Source: Zwartia vadi (lineage in GTDB: Bacteria; Pseudomonadota; Gammaproteobacteria; Burkholderiales; Burkholderiaceae_B). From it: a stretch of 64,000 nt of DNA. This document shows, piece by piece, positions 36,690 through 44,881 of this stretch. The DNA lies in contig NZ_JAUHHE010000009.1 of assembly GCF_030410375.1 (NCBI RefSeq), forward strand, positions 1 to 64,000. Direction: 5' to 3'. The notes beneath the pieces were generated by a model, which worked only from the letters and a program-made list of their open reading frames with translations, made no database searches and was not told the DNA's origin. The position numbers and the translations under genes are program-made. Every line of letters starts with the position of its first letter. Position 1 is the first letter of the stretch.

Positions 36690-38066
36690 TCATGCTTTTG
36701 CTTTTTTAACCGGACGCTGCCAGCCTTCAAGCGAGGTTTGCTTAGCCCGCGTCACAGTCAACTGGTGCGCAGGTGCGTCACGCGTGAGCGTGGTGCCCGC
36801 ACCTAAAGTGGCGCCGCGTCCCACCCGAACAGGCGCGACAAGCTGCGTATCAGAGCCGATAAAGGCATCGTCTTCGATAATGGTACGGTGCTTGTTCGCA
36901 CCATCATAATTGCAAGTGATGGTGCCGGCACCAATGTTGACACGCTCTCCAACATCCGCATCTCCAACATAGGCAAGATGATTCGCCTTGCTTTCCTTAC
37001 CGATGACCGAGTTTTTAATTTCCACAAAATTACCAACATGCGTCTGGTCTGACAGCACAGCTCCGGGACGCAGGCGTGCATAGGGTCCAATTTGAGCATC
37101 CGCACCCACCTGCGCCTGCTCCAGATGACTAAAGGCCTCGATGCGAGTACGCGCACCAAGTGTGACATTTCGCAAGACGCAGTGTGGACCGATGCGCACG
37201 CCATCTCCTAGCGTGACGCGCCCCTCAAACACGCAGCCCACATCGATGAACACATCTTGTCCACAACTTAAATTTCCGCGTAAATCAAAGCGCGCTGGAT
37301 CAGCAAGCGTGACGCCGGCCTCAAGCTGGCGCCGCGCCAACTCCGTCTGCCACAAACGCTCGAGCTGTGCCTGCTGCGCACGACTATTGACACCGAGCGT
37401 CTCAAAAGCTGCCGCCGGATGCGCCACATTGACGGGCAACCCGTCGACGACGGCCATACCAATGATATCGGTCAGGTAATACTCGCCTTGCGCATTGTGA
37501 TTAGTCAAGCGAGAGAGCCATGTTTTAAGCTTGCCCGTCGGTGCAGCGACAATGCCCGTGTTGACCTCTTTGATTTCACGTTGTGCGGCATCAGCATCCT
37601 TATGCTCAACAATCGCACAGACATGACCTGTCGCATCACGCACGATTCGACCATAACCCGTAGGATCCGCAAGGATTTCAGTCAACACAGCTAAGCCCTC
37701 TCCACGTGCAGCAAGCAAGGCTCGCAAGGTCTCAGGCTGCACGAGCGGGACATCACCGTAGAGAACGATCGTCACATCGTCTTTGCCATCCTCCTGAAGC
37801 AACGGCACCGCTTGTAAAACAGCATGGCCTGTTCCGAGCTGAGGCTGCTGCAAGGCAAATCGCAAACCAGGGTGCTCAGCATAGGCTTGTTTGACTTGGT
37901 CTGCCCCATGGCCCACCACCACGGCGATACTCTGGGCGCCCAAAGACTCTGCCGCATCAAGCACATGCGACAGCATGGCGCGACCGGCGATCGGATGAAG
38001 CACTTTGGGTAGACTGGACTGCATGCGCTTGCCTTGACCGGCCGCGAGAATCACGATGTTAAGCAT
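36690..38066 (-). CDS. glmU: Bifunctional GlcNAc-1-phosphate uridyltransferase / glucosamine-1-phosphate acetyltransferase
   Basis: Last two steps of UDP-GlcNAc synthesis, cytoplasmic. The N-terminal pyrophosphorylase (about 1-230) opens [20 protein letters not shown]. The C-terminal left-handed beta-helix has imperfect hexapeptide repeats (about 250-440), with [20 protein letters not shown] and [18 protein letters not shown] typical of the acetyltransferase site. The 458-residue length is normal. glmS, the pathway's first enzyme, is at the other end of the window's accessory block. Confidence 0.97.
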   Translation of the reverse strand: MLNIVILAAGQGKRMQSSLPKVLHPIAGRAMLSHVLDAAESLGAQSIAVVVGHGADQVKQAYAEHPGLRFALQQPQLGTGHAVLQAVPLLQEDGKDDVTIVLYGDVPLVQPETLRALLAARGEGLAVLTEILADPTGYGRIVRDATGHVCAIVEHKDADAAQREIKEVNTGIVAAPTGKLKTWLSRLTNHNAQGEYYLTDIIGMAVVDGLPVNVAHPAAAFETLGVNSRAQQAQLERLWQTELARRQLEAGVTLADPARFDLRGNLSCGQDVFIDVGCVFEGRVTLGDGVRIGPHCVLRNVTLGARTRIEAFSHLEQAQVGADAQIGPYARLRPGAVLSDQTHVGNFVEIKNSVIGKESKANHLAYVGDADVGERVNIGAGTITCNYDGANKHRTIIEDDAFIGSDTQLVAPVRVGRGATLGAGTTLTRDAPAHQLTVTRAKQTSLEGWQRPVKKAKA

Positions 38067-38113
38067 TTTATTTATGTGATGTGAAACTGATTAATTAGAT
38101 CAATATAGATTTG

Positions 38114-38761
38114 TTATTTTTTTGACGAAGAATCGGAGCGAATATTCGTTTTTTTAACTGAAGTGCGTATGGATTGTTTAGCGGAAGCCTTGGCATCCTT
38201 GGTCGCCGTTTTTTTTGCAGTCGTCTCCCCCATCGTTGCGGAGGTCGCTGCCGCTAACTGCCCAAACTGTTGCGTCAACATGCTCCACCACGCCTGCGCC
38301 GCATCCGTGCTCGCTGCAGTCACTGCCGCTTGGTTGACCGATTGGTTAACCGCTTGAGGGATTTGTTCTTGTGCAGAGCTTGAAGGCGAGGCAGCCGCTG
38401 CACTTGGCGCAGGAGCTGTCTGGGGTGCAGTCGTTGGCGCAACAGCATTCGCGGTCATGAACTGCTGGAGAGTGGTGATCGTAGCAAGCTGTACTTCCAT
38501 GCCTTGAATGGTACTACTCAACATGGACAAGTTTAATTTCAGCCAGCTTTCTACAGACTTGAGTTCACTGATTTTCTTTTCTAGCTCCACTGGATCAAGA
38601 GTCGCTTGCATGGACAGACCATTGGCCAAACCATTTTTACCCGCCAGTGTCGTGAAAGTCTGGCGCATCATTTCAAGACTGGCAAACAATGGATTAGAAG
38701 CCATTTCCCCGGTCTGGCCCAGGCCTGGCAGCACAAAAGGATTATTTGGATTCGTTGTCAT
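38114..38761 (-). CDS. PhaM-like polyhydroxyalkanoate granule regulatory protein
   Basis: A 215-residue protein whose N-terminal half (NPLFASLEMMRQTFTTLAG, then LDPVELEKKISELKSVESWL, KLNLSMLSSTIQGMEVQLAT) matches PhaM, which activates PHA synthase and anchors granules to the nucleoid. The middle is a low-complexity Ala/Pro/Ser linker (about 115-140). The C-terminus is rich in Lys and Ala (KKTATKDAKASAKQ, VKKTN), like the histone-like DNA-binding tail of PhaM. No phaC or phaP gene is nearby. It is separated by 47 bp from glmU. Confidence 0.8.
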   Translation of the reverse strand: MTTNPNNPFVLPGLGQTGEMASNPLFASLEMMRQTFTTLAGKNGLANGLSMQATLDPVELEKKISELKSVESWLKLNLSMLSSTIQGMEVQLATITTLQQFMTANAVAPTTAPQTAPAPSAAAASPSSSAQEQIPQAVNQSVNQAAVTAASTDAAQAWWSMLTQQFGQLAAATSATMGETTAKKTATKDAKASAKQSIRTSVKKTNIRSDSSSKK

Positions 38762-38891
38762 GATGAGCCCGCGATGAGGGTGAACCCTGACATATTACTC
38801 GCATCCTGCCGCCACGGGCAGGGCTCAACAATATCAGTTTAAAGTCCGGCTTTCTTTGGAAGTCCGGTCGATATTCTGGGACAATAGAGGG

Positions 38892-39125
38892 ATGCAAAGT
38901 TTCATCACTCTTACCGAAATTGAATCCGCCATCAACTTTTGGCGTCAGCGCAGTCCTTCCGTCGGGGAGGAGATGCGTCTGTGCCAAGAGGCTTCGAGCC
39001 TTGCGACGCCTTATGCGCGCATGATTATCGAACGCACAGCCCAGCTAGAGATTGCCCAGCTCTCTGAAAAAGCCCAAAATGCGTTACGCGTTTGGCAAGA
39101 AAGCCTCGCCACCCAACAAAAGTAA
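38892..39125 (+). CDS. DUF3717 domain protein
   Basis: A 77-residue protein starting MQSFITLTEIESAINFWRQR, the DUF3717 pattern, a short helical domain common in Burkholderiales and of unknown role. ATG 38892 is preferred over an in-frame TTG at 38856. No properly spaced ribosome site precedes it: the nearest GAGG ends 1 nt before the ATG. TTGGAA (38856-38861) and GACAAT (38880-38885) form a possible promoter whose start point would fall at or near the ATG, so a leaderless message is possible. Convergent with sco. Confidence 0.75.
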   Translation: MQSFITLTEIESAINFWRQRSPSVGEEMRLCQEASSLATPYARMIIERTAQLEIAQLSEKAQNALRVWQESLATQQK

Positions 39126-39128
39126 AGC

Positions 39129-39701
39129 TTAGCGCAACAGCGTTTCAATATCCTGCGCGACAGCCGAGGCGCCAATCGTACTATTGAGCATCACCCGAGC
39201 CTCGCCTTTTTTGTCCAACAGGTAAAAAGACGAGCTGTGATCCATCGTGTATGACCCTTTTGCTGCAGGAACCTTGGCATAGTAGGCTTTAAAAGAGCCG
39301 GCGGCGGCCTTGATTTGCTCGGCTGTTCCCGTCATACCAATAAATCGCGGGTCAAATCCTGAAACATACGCGCGCAGCACTTCGGGCGTATCGCGCTCCG
39401 GATCAACCGAAATCATCACAACCTGAACCTGTGATGCACGGTCCCCAAGCAGCTTCATGACCTGGCTGAGTTCGGCCAGCGCTGTCGGACAAACATCAGG
39501 ACACTGCGTAAAGCCGAAAAAAACCAGTGTGACTTTGCCTCGAAAACTCTCAGGGGTATAGGTTTTCCCATCCATCCCGACCAACGTCCAATTCTGGCCA
39601 AGCTTTGTCCCGGAAATATCGCTACCTTTGAATTTAAGATCGCCCGCATCGCCACATGCCGCTAACAGCCAAAGGCACAGGGAAAAAAGAGCAACCCTCA
39701 T
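39129..39701 (-). CDS. SCO1/SenC family copper chaperone lipoprotein
   Basis: Delivers copper to the CuA site of cytochrome oxidase, or keeps its cysteines reduced. 190 residues. The leader MRVALFSLCLWLLAACGDAG carries a lipobox (LAAC), so it is probably membrane-anchored in the periplasm. The thioredoxin-like domain has the metal-binding CPDVCP and the distal His in DHSSSFYLLD. It ends a minus-strand run ctaA-ctaB-sco; its start abuts the ctaB stop codon. Confidence 0.92.
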   Translation of the reverse strand: MRVALFSLCLWLLAACGDAGDLKFKGSDISGTKLGQNWTLVGMDGKTYTPESFRGKVTLVFFGFTQCPDVCPTALAELSQVMKLLGDRASQVQVVMISVDPERDTPEVLRAYVSGFDPRFIGMTGTAEQIKAAAGSFKAYYAKVPAAKGSYTMDHSSSFYLLDKKGEARVMLNSTIGASAVAQDIETLLR

Positions 39702-40598
39702 CTAGCGTGCCACCACGATCAACCAATGGTCAACCAACAAGGCCGCAAACAATAGCGAAAGGTACAAAATCGAAAACTTAAACAGCCGACGTGACAACTC
39801 ATCGCTGTAGTGGCGGTAAAGTTTCCAGGCATACCAGACAAACAACGCTCCAAGAACCATCGCACACAACAAATACAGCCAACCACTCATCCCAATCACA
39901 TAGGGCAGAGCTGTCGTCGCCATCAATGCAATGCTGTAGAGCAGAATATGCAGCCGGGTGAATTGCTGACCGTGCGTGACGGGCAACATCGGCAACCCGG
40001 AGTTTTCGTAATCCCGTGTCCGATACAATGCAAGCGCCCAAAAGTGCGGCGGCGTCCAGATAAAGATAATCAAGACAAGCAACCACGCCTCGGCTGGCAC
40101 CGCGTCCGCCACTGCCGCCCAACCTAAAGCGGGCGGCATTGCTCCGGACAAACCACCGATCACAATATTCTGCGGTGTACGAGGTTTTAAGATCACGGTG
40201 TAGATCACGGCATAGCCGACAAACGTGGCGAAAGTCAGCCACATTGTCAGAGGATTGACCCAGCGATACAGCACCACCATTCCCAACCCGCCAAGCAGCC
40301 CGGAAAACAACAGGACTTGTCCGGACGAAATCGTACCTGTCGCAGTCGCTCGCCGAGCCGTGCGCAACATCTTTGCATCGATACGCTGCTCGATCAGGCA
40401 ATTGACGGCAAACGCTGCGGCAGCGAGCAACCAAATACCGATCGTCCCCGCGATGACCTTTTGCATGTCTGGCAAAGTCGGTGTTGCCAGAAACATACCA
40501 ATCACCGCGCAAAAGACCGCCAATTGGGTCACGCGCGGCTTGGTCAGCACAAGGTACTGACGCAAGAGGCTTTGGGATGGGGCAGTCAGACTAGACAT
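39702..40598 (-). CDS. ctaB: Protoheme IX farnesyltransferase (heme O synthase)
   Basis: UbiA-type membrane prenyltransferase that adds farnesyl to heme B, giving heme O. 298 residues from ATG 40598 (a GTG at 40604 is also in frame). The first Asp-rich prenyl-diphosphate loop is [20 protein letters not shown], typical of CyoE/CtaB. About nine helices follow. It works just before CtaA, encoded upstream on the same strand. Confidence 0.95.
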   Translation of the reverse strand: MSSLTAPSQSLLRQYLVLTKPRVTQLAVFCAVIGMFLATPTLPDMQKVIAGTIGIWLLAAAAFAVNCLIEQRIDAKMLRTARRATATGTISSGQVLLFSGLLGGLGMVVLYRWVNPLTMWLTFATFVGYAVIYTVILKPRTPQNIVIGGLSGAMPPALGWAAVADAVPAEAWLLVLIIFIWTPPHFWALALYRTRDYENSGLPMLPVTHGQQFTRLHILLYSIALMATTALPYVIGMSGWLYLLCAMVLGALFVWYAWKLYRHYSDELSRRLFKFSILYLSLLFAALLVDHWLIVVAR

Positions 40599-40687
40599 GA
40601 TCACTATTTAATTGAAACGTAAGCCATTGTAATGGCAAGCCCGCATAACCGGCGAGCCACCCCCGCCAGTCGTCTGAACTGAATAAG

Positions 40688-41713
40688 CTATACGTGAGAA
40701 GCAGCGGAAGATCGGGCGGTGTGTCCTAGTCGAAACAGCAAAGTCACCGTCGCAAGCACCAAGCCTGCCGCTCCGCCATTATGTAAAACCGCAATCAGGA
40801 GAGGCCACTGAAAGAAAATTGTTGTCAGTCCGGTAAACAATTGTGCGACCAACAGGGCAAGCACCAGCTGCGACGGCCCCTTGAGTCCCGGATCTTTCAT
40901 GAGCTTCCAGCTGAGAAATCCCATAAAGGCGAAGATCACAAAGGCAAAGTTACGATGCACCCAGTGAATACCGGTCAGCGCCATTTGAGAAATCATCTCG
41001 CCACTTGGCATCTCACCCAAGCCTCGCACCAGAGAAAAACCACTCTTCAAGTCCATCGGCGGGTACCAACTGCCATTACATTTTGGAAAATCCATACAGG
41101 CTAATGCAGCGTAATTGGTACTCACCCATCCACCCAAGGCGATTTGCATGAATAACAATACAAGACCAATTGCTACCCAGGGTGAATAGCGCAAAGACTC
41201 GGCTCGTAAAGCGGGATAAGATCGCTCGCGCGCCGCGAGCCAGGTCATCAAAGCCAGCAAAGACATGCCGCCAAGCAAGTGGGCCGTAACGATCAAAGGC
41301 ATCAGCTTCATCGTCACAGTCCAAGCACCAAATGCGCCCTGCAAACACACTGCAGCCAAGGTGACGAAAGCGAGCCTTGGTGAATACTCGAACTGAGTGC
41401 GATGTCGCCATGCCATCCATGAAATCATAATAATCAGGAAACCCAACAGCGCACCAACATAGCGATGGATCATTTCTATCCATGCTTTAGGCAAGGTCAC
41501 AGGCCCATCCGGCATCGCTTGTGCCGCTTGGCGTATGGAATCCAAGGCACCGATTGGGGTCACACTGCCATAGCAACCAGGCCAGTCCGGGCACCCGAGT
41601 CCTGAATCTGTCAGGCGGACAAACGCACCAAACATAATTAAATCGAGTGTCAAAAACCAAGTCAGGAATACCAGTTTGCGGTAGCGATTCCTGGGCGTTT
41701 TATCCAGCTTCAT
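40688..41713 (-). CDS. ctaA: Heme A synthase, COX15/CtaA family
   Basis: Oxidises the C8 methyl of heme O to the formyl of heme A for the aa3-type oxidase. 341 residues with eight helices. The N-terminal FGAFVRLTDSGLGCPDWPGC is the conserved COX15/CtaA motif and MIHRYVGALLGF carries a heme-ligand His; AHLLGGMSLLALM and GIHWVHRNFAFVIF hold others. It starts directly after the SCO-like gene on the same strand. Confidence 0.95.
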   Translation of the reverse strand: MKLDKTPRNRYRKLVFLTWFLTLDLIMFGAFVRLTDSGLGCPDWPGCYGSVTPIGALDSIRQAAQAMPDGPVTLPKAWIEMIHRYVGALLGFLIIMISWMAWRHRTQFEYSPRLAFVTLAAVCLQGAFGAWTVTMKLMPLIVTAHLLGGMSLLALMTWLAARERSYPALRAESLRYSPWVAIGLVLLFMQIALGGWVSTNYAALACMDFPKCNGSWYPPMDLKSGFSLVRGLGEMPSGEMISQMALTGIHWVHRNFAFVIFAFMGFLSWKLMKDPGLKGPSQLVLALLVAQLFTGLTTIFFQWPLLIAVLHNGGAAGLVLATVTLLFRLGHTARSSAASHV

Positions 41714-42385
41714 TTACCCAATCCTCGAATTCTGGATGAGTTTGCGAATGTCCTTGCGAAAGAGCTCCGGATCCGCGGCAGCAGGGTACTGCAAAATCAA
41801 ATTACCAAGAGGATCGATGACCCACATCGGAGTTGACAGTGCTTTGCGCGCCTGTTCCGGCGTGACTGAACCTGGTGCGCCGGCAAGCAAGAACTGTTGA
41901 AGCAATACGGGATTGACCCTGACCATCACGGCCCCCTTGTATGCCTCTAGTACTTTCTCTGGAACAGGCGCGTCATCGGTGATGAACCACACTCGTGCGA
42001 GTCGCTCAACATGTTTACCCTGGCTCGCGTGAGTATTACGAATTATGAAAAGCTTGCGTGCGCAAGCCTCTAAACACTCAGCGCCATCGGCTGCCATCAT
42101 GATCCACTTACCCTTCAAGGAATTCAGATCGAAGGGCTGACCATCCAAGCTAGTCAAAGGCAAAGCTTGTGCCGAGGGCATGGGGCGTTGGGGTTCTACC
42201 AATTCACCATAGGCGGCACTTCCTTCAGGACGCCATTCAGGATTGAAGTAAACAAGGAGTGCGCCAATTACGGGCGCCAAGCTCATCAACAAAATAATGA
42301 TAAGCGGAGTCTTCGAACGTAATTGCTTCTGTTGGTCCGCAGCCGCATGTGTCGGACCAGTTGATTTAATTCGGGATTCGGTCAC
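41714..42385 (-). CDS. Membrane-anchored SCO-like protein in the cox cluster
   Basis: A 223-residue protein from GTG 42385 (GGA 7 nt before it); a TTG at 42403 is the outer limit. One N-terminal helix (LIIILLMSLAPVIGALLVYF) anchors a periplasmic domain of thioredoxin/SCO type. Like SCO it has Cys-x3-Cys (GAECLEACARKLF) after a beta strand and SLKGKW loop, but the distal His of SCO is not evident (MWVIDPLGNLILQYP). Genes like this occur between surf1 and ctaA in related bacteria and are usually labelled hypothetical. Possible role: redox or copper handling during oxidase assembly. Confidence 0.7.
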   Translation of the reverse strand: MTESRIKSTGPTHAAADQQKQLRSKTPLIIILLMSLAPVIGALLVYFNPEWRPEGSAAYGELVEPQRPMPSAQALPLTSLDGQPFDLNSLKGKWIMMAADGAECLEACARKLFIIRNTHASQGKHVERLARVWFITDDAPVPEKVLEAYKGAVMVRVNPVLLQQFLLAGAPGSVTPEQARKALSTPMWVIDPLGNLILQYPAAADPELFRKDIRKLIQNSRIG

Positions 42386-42470
42386 AGCAATTCCATCTAT
42401 CAATCATCTACGATTATCTTAGTTGTACTTTACAGCGATTCCTTGAACTGGCAAGAATAGCAGCACACTT

Positions 42471-43265
42471 TTACGGTGATTGGCGCATGCGCAAAAGACG
42501 CCAAACAATCACCAAAAAGGCTATTAATACGATGCCAGCAAAACCAAACCACTGGGTGGCATATCCGATGTTTTTGTCAGCATCGACGGAGGGTTCGGGC
42601 CAAACGCGTTTTAAGACGGCATCCGAATGTCCAGAAGTCTGCATCAACACAGTTGGCAAAAACTTCAATCCTGTTTTTTGCGAAAACTCATCTAAATCAA
42701 GATTTTGTAGGCGAATTAAAAGCAGTGGATCGACGTAACCCTCCACCGGCTGTTTTGTACCCTTCCACCCTTGAGGCAAACTCGCCGCCGCATGGGCTTG
42801 GCTTGTCCAAAGTTCAAAGAGTCTGGGCACGCGGACCGCCAACTCACCGCCTATCTGAACGCTTGTCGTCTCCGTCGGAACGCTTGCAACGGGACGATTC
42901 GCGATTGGTCTCTCCAGCCAACCCCTTAATACAAGCACAGCGGTTTCAGCATCCACCATCAAAGGAGTGGCTAGCCATAAGCCCGGCCGTCCATCCAGGT
43001 TTCTGTTATCTAACAAAACACTCCATTCACTTCGCCATTCGCCCTGAGCGACAGCAGGTCGCCAAGCCTGCAACTCGGCAGGCGGCACATTTGCAGAAAG
43101 CTTCAGCGCAGGCGCGCGTCGCCCAGCCTCTATTGTGGCTGCGACCTCCCTTCTTTCAGCCGCACGATCGAGCTGCCAACGCCCTAGCAGGAGACATATC
43201 ACCGCAACTGCCCCCAAAAGAATTAAGGCAATCACGGTCAATCTGTTGGGGGTTGGATGCTTCAT
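42471..43265 (-). CDS. SURF1 family cytochrome oxidase assembly protein
   Basis: Supports insertion of heme A into subunit I. 264 residues from ATG 43265; the frame is open to a TTG at 43289. One helix near the N-terminus (LTVIALILLGAVAVICLLLG) followed by WQLDRAAERRE, and one near the C-terminus (WFGFAGIVLIAFLVIVWRLL), with a periplasmic domain between (LLDNRNLDGRPGLWLATPL), as in SURF1. The divergent small membrane gene begins only 35 bp away. Confidence 0.9.
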   Translation of the reverse strand: MKHPTPNRLTVIALILLGAVAVICLLLGRWQLDRAAERREVAATIEAGRRAPALKLSANVPPAELQAWRPAVAQGEWRSEWSVLLDNRNLDGRPGLWLATPLMVDAETAVLVLRGWLERPIANRPVASVPTETTSVQIGGELAVRVPRLFELWTSQAHAAASLPQGWKGTKQPVEGYVDPLLLIRLQNLDLDEFSQKTGLKFLPTVLMQTSGHSDAVLKRVWPEPSVDADKNIGYATQWFGFAGIVLIAFLVIVWRLLRMRQSP

Positions 43266-43300
43266 CTCTGCGATAATCTCTTCTTTCAATGAGGTCTGTC

Positions 43301-43504
43301 ATGCGTATTTTGGTCATCATTGCTTTCGTAGGCATTTTAGGCAGCCTCGGATCGGCGCTGTTCTATCTCATGCGCGATAAAGGGACATCCAACAAAACCG
43401 TCAATGCGCTGACAGTGCGGATCAGTTTATCCGTTATCCTATTTCTCTTTCTGCTTTTCTCTCACTGGATGGGTTGGATCGAGACGACCGGCTTTAAACG
43501 TTAG
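43301..43504 (+). CDS. Twin transmembrane protein (DUF2909-like)
   Basis: A 67-residue protein with two helices (ILVIIAFVGILGSLGSALFY and ISLSVILFLFLLFSHWMGW) joined by a basic loop (RDKGTSNKTVNALTVR). It is the only plus-strand gene in the oxidase cluster. ATG 43301 has GAGG at 43291-43294. Similar proteins sit beside surf1 in many betaproteobacteria; function unknown, presumably oxidase assembly or stability. Confidence 0.8.
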   Translation: MRILVIIAFVGILGSLGSALFYLMRDKGTSNKTVNALTVRISLSVILFLFLLFSHWMGWIETTGFKR

Positions 43505-43539
43505 CCTCCCAACGCACATTCGATCACACTAAAAAATTT

Positions 43540-43565
43540 GGGCCAGCTTCGCGCTGGCCCTTTTT
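43540..43565. terminator. Bidirectional intrinsic terminator
   Basis: GGGCCAGC (43540-43547), loop TTCGC, GCTGGCCC (43553-43560), then TTTTT on the plus strand. On the minus strand the same stem is followed by a U-rich stretch from AAAAAATTT at 43531-43539. Separates the small membrane gene from the convergent coxC. Confidence 0.9.
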
Positions 43566-43602
43566 CTTGAACGCGACGTTATGTCGCGATTGAATAGAGA
43601 AA

Positions 43603-44478
43603 TTAGAACCAGTACACGAAGATATAAAGTCCAAGCCACACGACGTCAACGAAGTGCCAATACCAAGCTGCGCCTTCGAAACCAAAATGATTGTCTGCGG
43701 TGAAGTGACCTTTCAGCAAACGAATCAGGATGACAGTCAACATTGTCGCGCCAAGCAGCACGTGAAAACCGTGAAAGCCTGTCAACATGTAGAACAAGGA
43801 GCCGTAGGCACCCGAATCAAAACGCAGATTCAACGAGGAGTACGCGTAGATGTACTCGTACGCCTGACAAGCCACAAAAACAAAACCCAGAACAATCGTT
43901 GCGAATAGCCAGAAGCTTGCCTTGCCGCGATGATTTTCACGCAATGCGTGATGAGAGATTGTCAGGGTCACGCCGGATGCCAACAACAAAGCCGTGTTGA
44001 TCGTGGGCAACCAGAATGGCCCCATCGTTTCAAAGGCTTCCACCACGCCAGCAGGTCCGAGATTGGGCCACACAGCATTAAAATCAGGCCAGAGAAGCTG
44101 TTTATGGTCAAGGTCACCCAGCCAAGGCATGGTTACAACACGTGTATACCAGAGGGCGCCGAAAAATGCCGCAAAGAACATGACTTCGGAGAAGATGAAC
44201 CAGCTCATGCTCCAGCGATAGGAGGCATCGATGCGTTTGCTGTTCAAGCCCGATTCGGATTCGCGAATCGCATCGCCAAACCAACGGTACAGCACAACGA
44301 ACAAGCCAAGCAAGCCAGCAAAGACGGCCCATTTGCCAGCATCTACGCCATTTACCCAAGCCGAAGCTCCCAGCATCACGACAAGCAGCGTGATACTGGC
44401 ACTGACTGGGTGCGACGAATCTGCGGGCACGTAATAGTAAGGTGCCTCTTTAACGTGACCAGAGTGGGATGCACTCAT
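43603..44478 (-). CDS. ctaE: Cytochrome c oxidase subunit III
   Basis: Seven-helix subunit of the aa3-type oxidase, 291 residues from ATG 44478 with GGAG 6 nt before it; the frame extends to 44535 without a ribosome site. YRWSMSWFIFSEVMFFAAFFG has the conserved Glu of helix 3, and GFHGFHVLLGATML, AAWYWHFVDVVWLGLYIFVYW are the family end blocks. Final gene of the structural cox operon, ended by the terminator at 43540. Confidence 0.96.
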   Translation of the reverse strand: MSASHSGHVKEAPYYYVPADSSHPVSASITLLVVMLGASAWVNGVDAGKWAVFAGLLGLFVVLYRWFGDAIRESESGLNSKRIDASYRWSMSWFIFSEVMFFAAFFGALWYTRVVTMPWLGDLDHKQLLWPDFNAVWPNLGPAGVVEAFETMGPFWLPTINTALLLASGVTLTISHHALRENHRGKASFWLFATIVLGFVFVACQAYEYIYAYSSLNLRFDSGAYGSLFYMLTGFHGFHVLLGATMLTVILIRLLKGHFTADNHFGFEGAAWYWHFVDVVWLGLYIFVYWF

Positions 44479-44510
44479 ATTGTTCTCCAAACTACAAATA
44501 ATTAAATTTT

Positions 44511-44735
44511 CTAGCTGAGACTTGCGACGGCCCATTGGACAATCAACACAAGGCTCACCACAAATATCACGCCAAACAACAAACCGGCAACCACAAGATG
44601 CACAGGATTAAGCTTGGCGATATCTTCTTCGTACCCCTTGCCTTTTCTTACTCCGAACATGGCCCATGAAATAGCCTTGAGCGTTTGGAAAAAGTTCAGC
44701 TTGCGCTGAGATAGTTCTTTTATATCCTGACTCAT
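44511..44735 (-). CDS. DUF2970 membrane protein
   Basis: A 74-residue protein with one C-terminal helix (LVVAGLLFGVIFVVSLVLIV) after FFQTLKAISWAMFGVRKGKGYEED, the DUF2970 pattern. It is regularly placed between cox11 and subunit III genes in betaproteobacteria. Here it is retained though cox11 is missing. Function unknown. Confidence 0.85.
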   Translation of the reverse strand: MSQDIKELSQRKLNFFQTLKAISWAMFGVRKGKGYEEDIAKLNPVHLVVAGLLFGVIFVVSLVLIVQWAVASLS

Positions 44736-44756
44736 GTGTACAACTCCTCACCTGAA

Positions 44757-44873
44757 TCAGGAAAAGTAATGCACGTAAAACTGTCTTCCTATTGTCCAGC
44801 CAAACATCACAAGCACAAGCACCAGAAATATCAATCCGGCCCGCTTGTTCTTGCGACGTTGCTCAGGAGTCAT
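44757..44873 (-). CDS. Cytochrome oxidase small assembly protein (38 aa)
   Basis: A tiny protein of 38 residues, MTPEQRRKNKRAGLIFLV at the start and GRQFYVHYFS at the end, with one helix between. It begins 8 nt after the stop of the subunit I gene. The cytoplasmic RRKNKR followed by a single hydrophobic span and the position match the small cox accessory protein of Burkholderiales. Short enough to be missed by standard gene callers. Confidence 0.8.
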   Translation of the reverse strand: MTPEQRRKNKRAGLIFLVLVLVMFGWTIGRQFYVHYFS

Positions 44874-44881
44874 CCGTAATC

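Noticed and set aside
40623-40636. GCCATT-GT-AATGGC palindrome between ctaA and ctaB
   Set aside because: A 2-nt loop cannot form a stable RNA hairpin and no other copy was seen.
42476-43276. 266-codon plus-strand frame opposite SURF1
   Set aside because: Mirrors nearly the whole SURF1 gene in antisense and has the composition of a shadow frame (rich in Arg, Gln, His, Pro).
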